5,614 nt of DNA from NCBI GenBank assembly GCA_903930195.1, contig CAIYXH010000139.1:1-5614 (forward strand), given 5' to 3'. Position 1 is the first letter of the stretch. Every line of letters begins with the position of its first letter. This DNA comes from an uncultured Actinomycetes bacterium (lineage in GTDB: Bacteria; Actinomycetota; Thermoleophilia; Gaiellales; Gaiellaceae). The notes under the pieces were generated by a model. The model was given only the letters and a program-made list of their open reading frames with translations. It was not told the origin of the DNA and made no database searches. Of this stretch, positions 1 to 5,614 are shown one piece after another. The position numbers and the translations under genes are program-made.

Positions 1-53
1 CCCGGGAACTCCTTGCGGATTCCCCGCATCTCGAGAACGATCTCGTCGCTCAC
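1..53 (-). CDS. ABC transporter ATP-binding protein, N-terminal fragment (cut by window edge)
   Basis: Only the first 17 codons are visible; the gene runs off the left edge. From a GTG at 53-51 the translation reads VSDEIVLEMRGIRKEFPG, with the final G inferred from two bases. The pattern 'LEMRGIxKxFPG' is the usual opening of ATPases that serve sugar and nucleoside ABC importers (the RbsA/NupO type), just ahead of the first beta strand and the Walker A loop, which lies outside the window. The gene follows a BMP-family binding-protein gene on the same strand, so it most likely powers import of that protein's ligand. The start has only a weak ribosome binding site: GGATAGG at 69-63, about 9 nt before the GTG. 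A strong hairpin separates it from the gene upstream. The call rests on a short peptide plus context; full length and domain number cannot be judged. Confidence 0.72.
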   Translation of the reverse strand, partial: MSDEIVLEMRGIRKEFP

Positions 54-80
54 CGGCCCCAGCCTATCCAGGAAGGAAGT

Positions 81-112
81 CGGGGAGAGGCGTGGCGTAC
101 CGCCTCTCCCCG
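81..112 (-). terminator. Strong GC-rich hairpin between the BMP gene and the ABC ATPase gene (attenuator or terminator)
   Basis: A perfect 12-bp inverted repeat: CGGGGAGAGGCG at 81-92 pairs with CGCCTCTCCCCG at 101-112 around an 8-nt loop. It starts 7 nt after the TAG stop of the binding-protein gene. On the minus strand the stem is followed by ACTTCCTTCC, which is pyrimidine-rich but not a solid T run, so termination is probably partial. The ATPase start lies 27 nt beyond the hairpin. This position suits an element that lowers expression of transporter subunits relative to the binding protein, or that protects the 3' end of the binding-protein message. Full termination is possible, but the ATPase gene would then need its own promoter in a very short space. 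Confidence 0.7.
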
Positions 113-119
113 CGCTTCG

Positions 120-1121
120 CTACTTCTTGATGACCGCCGGGGGAACGAGCTTCCCGGAGATGATCTGGGCCTTGTAGCTGTTCATCAGCGAGACCCACGA
201 GGCCGGCACCTTCGGGCTGATCTTGCCCACGCCGACGCCGCCGTTCTTCACGTTGAGCAGGATGTCGCTGCCGCCCTTGAACGTGCCTTCGTTGACCTGC
301 TGGATCACGTCGTAGACGCCCACGTCGGTCTTCTTGACCGCGCTCGTGAGGATCTTGCTCGCGACCTTGTACTCGTCGGCATCGACGCCGACGCCCCACT
401 TGCCGAGCTTGGACGCTTCCTTGAGCGCACCGTCACCACAGGAGCCGGCGACCTGGAAGACGACCTCGGCACCCTGGCCGATCTCGTTCTGGGCGACGGT
501 CGAGCAGGCAGACTCGTCGGTGAAGCTGTTCGAGTACTGGACGAGCACGGTCGTGCCCGGCACGACCTTGTCCGCGCAGTACTTGTAGCCCGCGATGTAC
601 GAGTCGACCGGCGGGATCTCGATGCCGCCGACAGCGGCGATCGTCTTCGTGCCCATCGACGCAGCTTCCTTCGCGGCGAGAACGCCGACGAGGCAGCCTG
701 CCTCCTGGGTCGCGTAGGTGATGCCCTCCTCGTTCTTGTAGCCACCGGCGTCCTTGTAGGTGTCGTCGGTGATCGCGAAGTCGGTGTTCGGATACTGCTT
801 CGCGTAGAGCTTGACGGTCGAGTCGAGCAGGAAGCCTGCCGCGATGATGACCTTCGCGTTGTCGCGAACAGCGGTGTTGTAGTTCGGCTTGTAGTCGCTC
901 GCCGAATGCGAGATGATCGGCTTCGCGGTCAGGCCGAACTTCTTCGCAGCCTCGTTCAGGCCCTTCAGCTGGTTCTTGTTGAAGCCGTTGTCGTTGAAGC
1001 CCGCAACGTCGCTCACGAGCGCCGCAGTGAACTTGCCGCCATGGGAAGCCGCGCCGCTGACTCCGGCGAGCACGAGGCCCGCAAGCAGCGCCGCAACTGC
1101 GGCAAGGGTCGCCTTTCTCAC
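120..1121 (-). CDS. BMP-family (BmpA/PnrA-like) ABC transporter substrate-binding protein
   Basis: This 333-residue exported protein belongs to the basic membrane protein family, whose characterised members (Treponema PnrA, NupA-type proteins) bind purine or other nucleosides for ABC import. Family marks, in order: SDVAGFNDNGFN at about 37-48, matching the ligand-binding D-x-x-G-x-N-D-x-x-F-N segment; IIAAGF at 92-97; VGGIEIPPVDSYIAGY at 164-179; YSNSFTD at 196-202; the QGAEVVFQVAG block at 216-226; and VGVDADEY at 244-251. The N-terminus (MRKATL, then a hydrophobic stretch to about residue 20, then VSGAAS) is a Sec signal peptide with likely cleavage after A24 or A25. It has no lipobox cysteine. 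The GTG start is fixed by AAGGAGG placed 5 nt upstream. The mature part has four cysteines (143, 182, 206, 228). The ABC ATPase gene follows. A nucleoside ligand is inferred from the family and from the nearby hydrolase and ribokinase; other ligands are possible. Confidence 0.92.
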   Translation of the reverse strand: MRKATLAAVAALLAGLVLAGVSGAASHGGKFTAALVSDVAGFNDNGFNKNQLKGLNEAAKKFGLTAKPIISHSASDYKPNYNTAVRDNAKVIIAAGFLLDSTVKLYAKQYPNTDFAITDDTYKDAGGYKNEEGITYATQEAGCLVGVLAAKEAASMGTKTIAAVGGIEIPPVDSYIAGYKYCADKVVPGTTVLVQYSNSFTDESACSTVAQNEIGQGAEVVFQVAGSCGDGALKEASKLGKWGVGVDADEYKVASKILTSAVKKTDVGVYDVIQQVNEGTFKGGSDILLNVKNGGVGVGKISPKVPASWVSLMNSYKAQIISGKLVPPAVIKK

Positions 1122-1133
1122 TCTCTCCTCCTT
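1122..1133 (-). promoter_or_regulatory. Strong ribosome binding site of the BMP-family gene
   Basis: On the minus strand AAGGAGGAGAGA directly precedes the GTG start. AAGGAGG is a near-perfect match to the 16S rRNA anti-Shine-Dalgarno and sits 5 nt from the start. It is the strongest such site in the window, consistent with a binding protein made in excess over its transporter, and it decides the GTG start. Confidence 0.85.
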
Positions 1134-1165
1134 GCTGGTACGAACGGGGTCTTGCTGAGGAGGCG

Positions 1166-1171
1166 ATCCTA
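1166..1171 (-). promoter_or_regulatory. Possible -10 box (TAGGAT) of a promoter for the BMP-family gene
   Basis: The minus strand carries TAGGAT in the 90-nt gap between the ftsK stop and the BMP start, about 45 nt before the GTG. It matches the -10 consensus common in high-GC actinobacteria (TAnnnT). No convincing TTGACA-like -35 lies 16-18 nt upstream, so this is only a candidate. A separate promoter here would uncouple transporter expression from the rnj-ftsK transcript. Confidence 0.3.
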
Positions 1172-1211
1172 CGCGGTCGGCTGGACGGCCGCTACTGCGC
1201 GAGCGGGAGTG

Positions 1212-3446
1212 TCACTGAGGCGTGCGGGCCAGATCGGCCTCGCTCACCAGGACCGAGCGGGGCTTGGAGCCCTCGTACGGCGAGATGATGTTGCGCCGCT
1301 CGAGCATGTCGATCAGGCGGCCGGCACGCGTGTAGCCGACGCGCAGGCGGCGCTGGAGGAGCGAGACGGACGCGGTCTGCGCCGCGACGACGATCTCGAT
1401 CGCCTTGTCGAGGAGCGGATCCTCGTCCGGGTCGAACTCGCCGTCGTCGGAGATCGCGTCGTCCGCGAAGACCTGCGGTGCTTCGAGGAACTTCTCGTCG
1501 ATCCGCTGCTCGCGCTGCGCGCGGCACTGGTCGACGATCCGGGACACCTCGTCCTCGGTGACGAAGGCACCCTGCACGCGCTGGAGGCGGTCGGTGCCGA
1601 GCGGCTTGAAGAGCATGTCGCCGGAGCCGAGGAGGCTCTCGGCACCGTTCTGGTCGAGGATCACGCGGGAGTCGGTCTGCGAGGAGACCGCGAAGGCGAT
1701 CCGCGACGGGACGTTCGCCTTGATCATCCCGGTGATGACGTCCACCGACGGCCGCTGCGTCGCGAGCACGAGGTGGATGCCGACGGCACGGGACTTCTGG
1801 GCGAGGCGGATGATCGCGTCTTCCACATCCTGGGGGCTGACCATCATCAGGTCGGCGAGCTCGTCGATCACGACGAGGAGGTACGGATACTCCTCCTCAC
1901 CCCGCTTGCGTAGCTCGCGGTTCGCCTCGGGGAGGCTGCGGGCGCGGAGCTGCTCGAGGTGCTGGTAGCGCCGCTCCATCTCGGTGACGACGTTGAGGAG
2001 GACTGCGCTCGCCTCCTTCGGGCTCGACACGACCGGCGTGAGCAGGTGCGGGATCGACTCGTAGTAGTTGAGCTCGATCCGCTTCGGATCGATCAGGATC
2101 AGGCGTACCTCGTCCGGCGTCGAGCGCAGGAGGATCGAGGTGAGGATCGTGTTGATGCAGCCCGACTTGCCCGAGCCCGTGGTGCCGGCGATCAGCAGGT
2201 GCGGCATGCGTGCGAGATCCGTCCAGACGGCGGCACCGGAGATGTCCTTGCCGAGCCAGACGGAGAGCGGGCTGGCCGCCTGCGGCATCGGGCCGAAGAT
2301 GTCGCCGAGCGTGACGAGGTTCGGCGAGAGGTTCGGCACCTCGACCCCGACCGCCTGCTTGCCGGGGATCGGCGCGAGGATGCGGATGCCGGTCGTCGCA
2401 AGCGCATAGGAGAGGTCGTCCTTGAGGTTCGCGACCTTGCCGACCTTCGTGCCTGCCGCGAGCTGCAGCTCGTAGCGGGTGACGCGCGGGCCTGAGACCT
2501 TGCCGACGAGCTTGGCTTCGACGCCGAAGCTCGCGAGGCACTGCAGGAGCGCGTCGCCGACCCGGCTGCTCGCCGCCTCGCTCGGACCGCTGCCGGGCTT
2601 CGAGTGGACGAGGATCTCCTGGTCGGGCAGGTGATAGTCGCTCGGCGCCTTCTCCTCGAGCGGGAAGAGGCTGCCCTGGGAGCCCTCGAGCGTCGGGGCT
2701 TCGTCGCTCTCCGGTTCGGCAGGCGTGAGGTCTGCGCCGAAGTCGAAGACGTGCGGCAGCGACGGCTCCGCGTCGACGACGTCGGGGAAATCGTGCTCCA
2801 CGTCGATCGGCGACTCGATGCGCGCCGGCGGGATGTAGGTGTCCTCTTCGAACACCGGATTCTGCAGCGGCTCGCGCGAGCTGCGCGGGCGGCGGGCAGG
2901 GAGCTCGCTGCGGACGCGCGTGTGCGCGTGCCGGACGGCGTCCCCCGAGCGGCGGACGATGGCGCCGAGCGAGGCACCGGTGAGGAAGAGCATCCCGGCG
3001 AGCGTTGCGACGATGCCGAGGATCGTCGAGCCCGTCGTGCCGATCCCCCGCGCGACGACCGATTCGAGGCCGCGGCCGAGGTACCCGCCATGGCTGCGGC
3101 CGAGGGCGAGCAGGATCGCCGGCACCGCGACCGAGAGACCCAGACGGAAGGGCGTCACCGAGATGAGCGCGCTCCGCGTGACGATCAGGCCGCCGACGGG
3201 GATGCAGACGAGCGGCGCGATGTAGGCCGCCCAGCCGAGCGTGTCGAGGAACGCGTGTGCCACCGGCCCGCCGTTCAGGCCGAACCAGAGCACGCAGGCC
3301 AGGAAGATCCCGATCGCGATCAGGCCCAGGCCGGCGAGCTCGGGATTGTGGTGGCTCGTCGCACCGCGCTTGCGGCGCTTGGTCGTGCGCGACGACGTCT
3401 TCGCACGGGTGCGCGACGGAGCAGTGCGCTTGGGCTGCGCGGCCAT
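1212..3446 (-). CDS. ftsK: FtsK/SpoIIIE family DNA translocase
   Basis: A complete 744-residue membrane-anchored ATPase that pumps chromosomal DNA through the closing division septum. Order of parts: a basic Arg/Lys-rich tail (1-33); four hydrophobic segments at about 37-57, 73-90, 101-116 and 139-162; a short acidic, Pro-rich linker (about 165-290); the alpha/beta motor domain with Walker A GTTGSGKS at 421-428, LILIDPKRIEL at 449-459, Walker B LLVVIDE at 523-529 and LATQRPSVDVITGMIKAN at 561-578; and a C-terminal winged-helix gamma domain (about 677-740) with the family signature VGYTRAGRLIDMLERR and EGSKPR, which reads oriented DNA motifs. Length is close to SpoIIIE and well below E. coli FtsK because the linker is short. 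The ATG at 3446 is the first possible start, since the in-frame codon 12 positions upstream is the stop of the nucleoside hydrolase gene. That intergenic gap is 36 nt. The BMP gene follows after 90 nt. Confidence 0.97.
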   Translation of the reverse strand: MAAQPKRTAPSRTRAKTSSRTTKRRKRGATSHHNPELAGLGLIAIGIFLACVLWFGLNGGPVAHAFLDTLGWAAYIAPLVCIPVGGLIVTRSALISVTPFRLGLSVAVPAILLALGRSHGGYLGRGLESVVARGIGTTGSTILGIVATLAGMLFLTGASLGAIVRRSGDAVRHAHTRVRSELPARRPRSSREPLQNPVFEEDTYIPPARIESPIDVEHDFPDVVDAEPSLPHVFDFGADLTPAEPESDEAPTLEGSQGSLFPLEEKAPSDYHLPDQEILVHSKPGSGPSEAASSRVGDALLQCLASFGVEAKLVGKVSGPRVTRYELQLAAGTKVGKVANLKDDLSYALATTGIRILAPIPGKQAVGVEVPNLSPNLVTLGDIFGPMPQAASPLSVWLGKDISGAAVWTDLARMPHLLIAGTTGSGKSGCINTILTSILLRSTPDEVRLILIDPKRIELNYYESIPHLLTPVVSSPKEASAVLLNVVTEMERRYQHLEQLRARSLPEANRELRKRGEEEYPYLLVVIDELADLMMVSPQDVEDAIIRLAQKSRAVGIHLVLATQRPSVDVITGMIKANVPSRIAFAVSSQTDSRVILDQNGAESLLGSGDMLFKPLGTDRLQRVQGAFVTEDEVSRIVDQCRAQREQRIDEKFLEAPQVFADDAISDDGEFDPDEDPLLDKAIEIVVAAQTASVSLLQRRLRVGYTRAGRLIDMLERRNIISPYEGSKPRSVLVSEADLARTPQ

Positions 3447-3480
3447 GAGCGCGGACTTCGCGCTCGCGGCGTGCGCTCCT
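3447..3480 (-). promoter_or_regulatory. ftsK leader: distant Shine-Dalgarno plus hairpin abutting the start codon
   Basis: On the minus strand AGGAG at 3480-3476 is the only good Shine-Dalgarno match, but it lies 29 nt before the ATG. Between them is a perfect 7-bp stem, GAGCGCG (3465-3459) with CGCGCTC (3453-3447), closing a 5-nt loop AAGTC; the stem ends on the base before the ATG. If folded, the effective spacing from AGGAG to ATG shrinks to 10 nt, a normal initiation distance. A weaker site, GAAG, overlaps the stem and loop. The pairing is seen directly; a role in initiation is inference. Confidence 0.45.
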
Positions 3481-3482
3481 GC

Positions 3483-4418
3483 TCAGCCCAGCGAGGCGAT
3501 GCGCTCGATCAGCAGTTCGGCGAACGCGTCGGCGTCGATGCCCAGCCCGACGACGTGGCCTTCGCGCGGCGGGGTGTCGTGGCGGCCGCGCCAGTCGACA
3601 TTCGTGCGGCCCCTCCCCTGCTCCCAGCTGCAGTCGATCTCGATCCGGGCCGGCCGCACGTCGACGAGCGACGGGGCGATCACGTGCGCCACGGCCACCG
3701 GGTCGTGCATCGGCGAGCCGACGAGATCGGGGTACATGTGCTCGTGCCAGCGGCCGTAGAAGTCGAGGAGCTCCGCGACGAGCGTCCCCGTGCGGCCGGT
3801 GGCGCGCATGCGGGCTCCGTGCTCCGCGGTGATCAGCGCCTGGTGCGTGACGTCGAGGCCGATCATCGTCACGTCGATCCCACTGTCGAACACCCGCCGT
3901 GCGGCTTCCGGGTCGGCCCAGATGTTGAACTCGGCGGCCGGGGTGCGGTTCCCCTCGCCGACCGAGCCGCCCATCAGCACGATCCGCTCGGGCCGCGCAT
4001 CGGGGTGGAGCGCGAGCAGCAGGGCAACGTTCGTCAGCGGACCCGTCGGGACGAGCGTGAGCTTGCCGTTGCGGGCGCGGATCTCCTGTGCGAGGTAGTC
4101 GACGGCATGCAGGTCGATTGCCGACCCCACCGCGGGTGCCAACTCGGGGCCGTCGAGACCCGTCTCGCCGTGGACGTGCGTGGCGGTGTCCTGGCGGCGC
4201 ACGAGCGGCGCGTCGCTGCCGGCGGCGACGGGAATGTCGGAGCGGCCCGCGAACTCGAGGATCCGGAGGGCGTTCGCCGTGGTCTTCGCGAGCGTGGAGT
4301 TCCCGCCCACCGTCGTGACGCCGACGAGATCGACCTCGGGGGAGCCGAGCGCCAGGAGCAGGGCGATCGCGTCGTCGTGGCCGGGGTCGCAGTCGATGAT
4401 GATCGGCGTCGGGGTCAT
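3483..4418 (-). CDS. Inosine-uridine-preferring (IUNH family) nucleoside hydrolase
   Basis: A complete 311-residue cytoplasmic enzyme that hydrolyses the N-glycosidic bond of ribonucleosides, giving free base and ribose. The N-terminus holds the Ca2+ and ribose binding signature DCDPGHDD (9-16), with D9, D11, D15 and D16 all present. Other family marks are GGN (38-40), HGETGLDG (83-90), PTGPLTN (124-130), LMGGS (148-152) and AEFNIWADPEAA (162-173). H238-D239 in MHDPVAVAH matches the active-site His-Asp of inosine-uridine and pyrimidine-specific members. All catalytic positions look intact and the length is normal. The ATG at 4418 is chosen because it overlaps the ribokinase stop as ATGA, indicating translational coupling; a TTG four codons upstream is less likely. 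Base preference (purine, pyrimidine or broad) cannot be read from sequence. With ribokinase upstream, the pair would turn nucleosides into base plus ribose 5-phosphate. Confidence 0.95.
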   Translation of the reverse strand: MTPTPIIIDCDPGHDDAIALLLALGSPEVDLVGVTTVGGNSTLAKTTANALRILEFAGRSDIPVAAGSDAPLVRRQDTATHVHGETGLDGPELAPAVGSAIDLHAVDYLAQEIRARNGKLTLVPTGPLTNVALLLALHPDARPERIVLMGGSVGEGNRTPAAEFNIWADPEAARRVFDSGIDVTMIGLDVTHQALITAEHGARMRATGRTGTLVAELLDFYGRWHEHMYPDLVGSPMHDPVAVAHVIAPSLVDVRPARIEIDCSWEQGRGRTNVDWRGRHDTPPREGHVVGLGIDADAFAELLIERIASLG

Positions 4419-5230
4419 GCCCCTATCCAAGCAGTGCAGAAGGCATCGAGGTCGGCTCTGGTGGGGAGTGACGTCTGGGCGCCGAGGCGCGTGGCGGCGA
4501 GCGCGCCCGCCGCACAGGCCCGTCGGAGGGCGGCGCCACGCTCCATGCCCTCGAGGAGCGAGACGACGAGCGAGGCTGCGAAGGCATCCCCGGCTGCCGT
4601 GCCGTCGACGGCGTCGATCTCCGGCGCGAGAGACTCGGCGACGAGGGCCCCTCCCTCGTACAGCGCGGCGCCCTTCGCGCCGCGGGTGACGGCCACGAGC
4701 TTTCCGGCCGAGACGACCTCGTGCTCCAGCTCGTTGACGATCAGCAGGTCGGGCTCGAGGTTCACGGGGCGCGCAGGCGCGGCATTGAGCGCGAAGAACG
4801 ACGCCTGCGCTGCAGCAGCCTCCACCACCTCGTCGGCGACCTCCAGCTGGCAGAGGACGGCATCCGAGACCGTCCGCGGCCGGACGGCGGCATTCGCCCC
4901 GGGCACGACGACGATCTGGTTCTCACCGGCATCGTCGACGAGGATCAGGGCGGAGCCGGTCTCGCCCTCCCGCTCGAGCTCGAGCAGGACGCCTGCGGCG
5001 ACGAGTCCCGCCAGCGCCTCCTCCGCGAATGCGTCGTCGCCGACCGCGCCGATCATCCGGACGTGCGCGCCGAGGCGGGCCGCGGCGACCGCCTGATTGG
5101 CCCCCTTGCCGCCGGGGAACCGCTCGAACGCGGCCGCGGTCAGGGTCTCGCCGGCGCGCGGCAGCCGTTCGACGCGGGCGACGAGGTCGAGGTTGATCGA
5201 CCCGACGACGGTGAGTGTCGGCGCCGTCAC
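4415..5230 (-). CDS. rbsK: Ribokinase (PfkB family), compact form
   Basis: A 271-residue sugar kinase that phosphorylates D-ribose at O5 with ATP. PfkB/ribokinase marks: VGSINLD (9-15), with N13 and D15 in the sugar site; PGGKGANQAVAAARLGA (39-55), the PfkB signature 1 region; IGAVGDDAF (60-68); TGSA and GENQIVVVPGANA (91-114); CQLE (127-130); LNAAPAR (148-154); NE at 166-167; VTRGAKG (181-187); and DGTAAGDAF (209-217), the ATP anion hole with catalytic base D215. It is shorter than the roughly 300 residues usual for ribokinases because the segment between NE and VTRGAKG is only 13 residues. The GTG start overlaps the RNase J stop (GTGA), and the stop overlaps the nucleoside hydrolase start (ATGA), so all three are probably translationally coupled. 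The ribose specificity is supported by signature 1 and by the adjacent hydrolase; another PfkB sugar kinase is possible. Confidence 0.9.
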   Translation of the reverse strand: MTAPTLTVVGSINLDLVARVERLPRAGETLTAAAFERFPGGKGANQAVAAARLGAHVRMIGAVGDDAFAEEALAGLVAAGVLLELEREGETGSALILVDDAGENQIVVVPGANAAVRPRTVSDAVLCQLEVADEVVEAAAAQASFFALNAAPARPVNLEPDLLIVNELEHEVVSAGKLVAVTRGAKGAALYEGGALVAESLAPEIDAVDGTAAGDAFAASLVVSLLEGMERGAALRRACAAGALAATRLGAQTSLPTRADLDAFCTAWIGA

Positions 5231-5614
5231 ACCTCGACGACGACCGGCAGGATCATCGGTCGGCGGCGGGTGCGGTCGTAGACGAGCTGGCCGAGCTCGT
5301 CGTGGAGGTGCTCCTGGATCAACTTGATCTCACGGATGTCGTCGGCCAGCAGGCCGCGAACGATCGAGTGGGCCTCCGTGCGCATCTCTGCGAGCAGCTC
5401 CTTCGATTCGGCGAAGCCGCGCGCGATCAGCTCGGGCTGGGCGGCAGCGCCGTTCGACAGCGTCGTGACGACGATGAGCACGCCGTCCTCCGAGAGGTGG
5501 CGGCGGTCGCGCAGCGCGACGTCGGAGATGTCCCCCACGCCGAGGCCGTCGACGAACGTCATGCCGGACTCGACCTTGCCGTTGATCCGCACGCCGGCCT
5601 TCGAGAGCTCGACG
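5227..5614 (-). CDS. rnj: Ribonuclease J, C-terminal fragment (5' end outside window)
   Basis: The last 128 residues of RNase J, an endo- and 5'-3' exoribonuclease of the metallo-beta-lactamase/beta-CASP superfamily used in mRNA decay and rRNA maturation. The reading frame continues to the right edge, beginning VELSKAGVRINGK, so the catalytic domains lie outside. Diagnostic blocks are VDGLGVGDISDVALRDRR, closely matching the RNase J segment with VDGLGVGDVG and LRDRR, then LSEDGVLIVV, and the terminal RRPMILPVVVEV, which is the usual RNase J C-terminus. The helical stretch between them (about 50 to 100 residues from the start of the visible part) belongs to the C-terminal domain involved in oligomerisation. 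The TGA stop overlaps the ribokinase GTG by 4 bp. An internal GTG at 5592 is not the start. Confidence 0.95.
   Translation of the reverse strand, partial: VELSKAGVRINGKVESGMTFVDGLGVGDISDVALRDRRHLSEDGVLIVVTTLSNGAAAQPELIARGFAESKELLAEMRTEAHSIVRGLLADDIREIKLIQEHLHDELGQLVYDRTRRRPMILPVVVEV

Noticed and set aside
63..70. TGGATAGG occurring before both the ABC ATPase start and the nucleoside hydrolase start, as a shared regulatory site.
   Set aside because: It is 8 nt long with only two copies. One copy overlaps the ribokinase coding end, and the similarity is best explained as chance plus weak ribosome-binding bases.
1173..1192. Inverted repeat in the ftsK-BMP gap as a terminator of ftsK.
   Set aside because: On the minus strand the stem is only four to six pairs with a C-A mismatch and has no T tract after it.
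906..1913. A 335-codon open frame on the plus strand.
   Set aside because: It is antisense to the BMP gene and the ftsK 3' part, crosses their intergenic gap, has low-complexity Arg/Glu/Asp/Leu composition and no recognisable motif.
2894..2901. GGGCAGGG, an exact match to the E. coli FtsK orienting sequence, inside the ftsK gene.
   Set aside because: A single G-rich 8-mer is expected by chance in such DNA, and the motif read by this lineage's FtsK is unknown. Only skew across the whole chromosome would be meaningful.
4416..4430. TTG at 4430 as an alternative start of the nucleoside hydrolase, adding four residues.
   Set aside because: No Shine-Dalgarno sequence precedes it. The ATG at 4418 forms a classic ATGA overlap, and the family usually begins only a few residues before the DxDPGxDD motif.
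2604..5096. An 830-codon open frame on the plus strand.
   Set aside because: It lies antisense to three well-recognised genes (ftsK, nucleoside hydrolase, ribokinase). Its translation is Arg/Asp/Ala-rich with no domain, as expected when high-GC codon bias removes stops from the opposite strand.

Overview
The window comes from a high-GC bacterium. Every convincing gene lies on the minus strand, so transcription runs from the right end to the left end. The set of RNase J, an FtsK/SpoIIIE translocase with a short linker and four membrane segments, GTG starts and a Streptomyces-like TAGGAT -10 box suggests a high-GC actinobacterium, perhaps of the Thermoleophilia/Gaiellales type. This placement is inference and no phylogenetic marker was tested.

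In transcription order the layout is: the C-terminal 128 residues of ribonuclease J (right edge, cut by the window); a compact ribokinase overlapping it by 4 bp (GTGA); a nucleoside hydrolase overlapping the ribokinase by 4 bp (ATGA); after a 36-nt gap, a complete FtsK/SpoIIIE DNA translocase; after a 90-nt gap with a strong Shine-Dalgarno sequence and a possible -10 box, a BMP-family (BmpA/PnrA-like) substrate-binding protein; a 12-bp GC-rich hairpin; and the first 17 codons of an ABC-transporter ATPase, cut by the left edge. There is no gene-free stretch over 300 bases.

Two themes are interleaved. RNase J and FtsK are housekeeping genes (RNA processing, chromosome segregation) that are often close neighbours in Gram-positive genomes. 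The other four genes form a plausible nucleoside-scavenging route: binding protein plus ABC ATPase for uptake, nucleoside hydrolase to release base and ribose, and ribokinase to make ribose 5-phosphate. The kinase and hydrolase sit between rnj and ftsK, and the uptake genes lie just beyond ftsK.

Nothing here is clearly a new kind of system. The points most worth a second look are the nucleoside genes inside the rnj-ftsK neighbourhood, a hairpin between a distant Shine-Dalgarno sequence and the ftsK start codon, the strong hairpin between binding protein and ATPase genes, a ribokinase missing an internal segment, and a BMP protein whose signal peptide lacks the lipobox cysteine.
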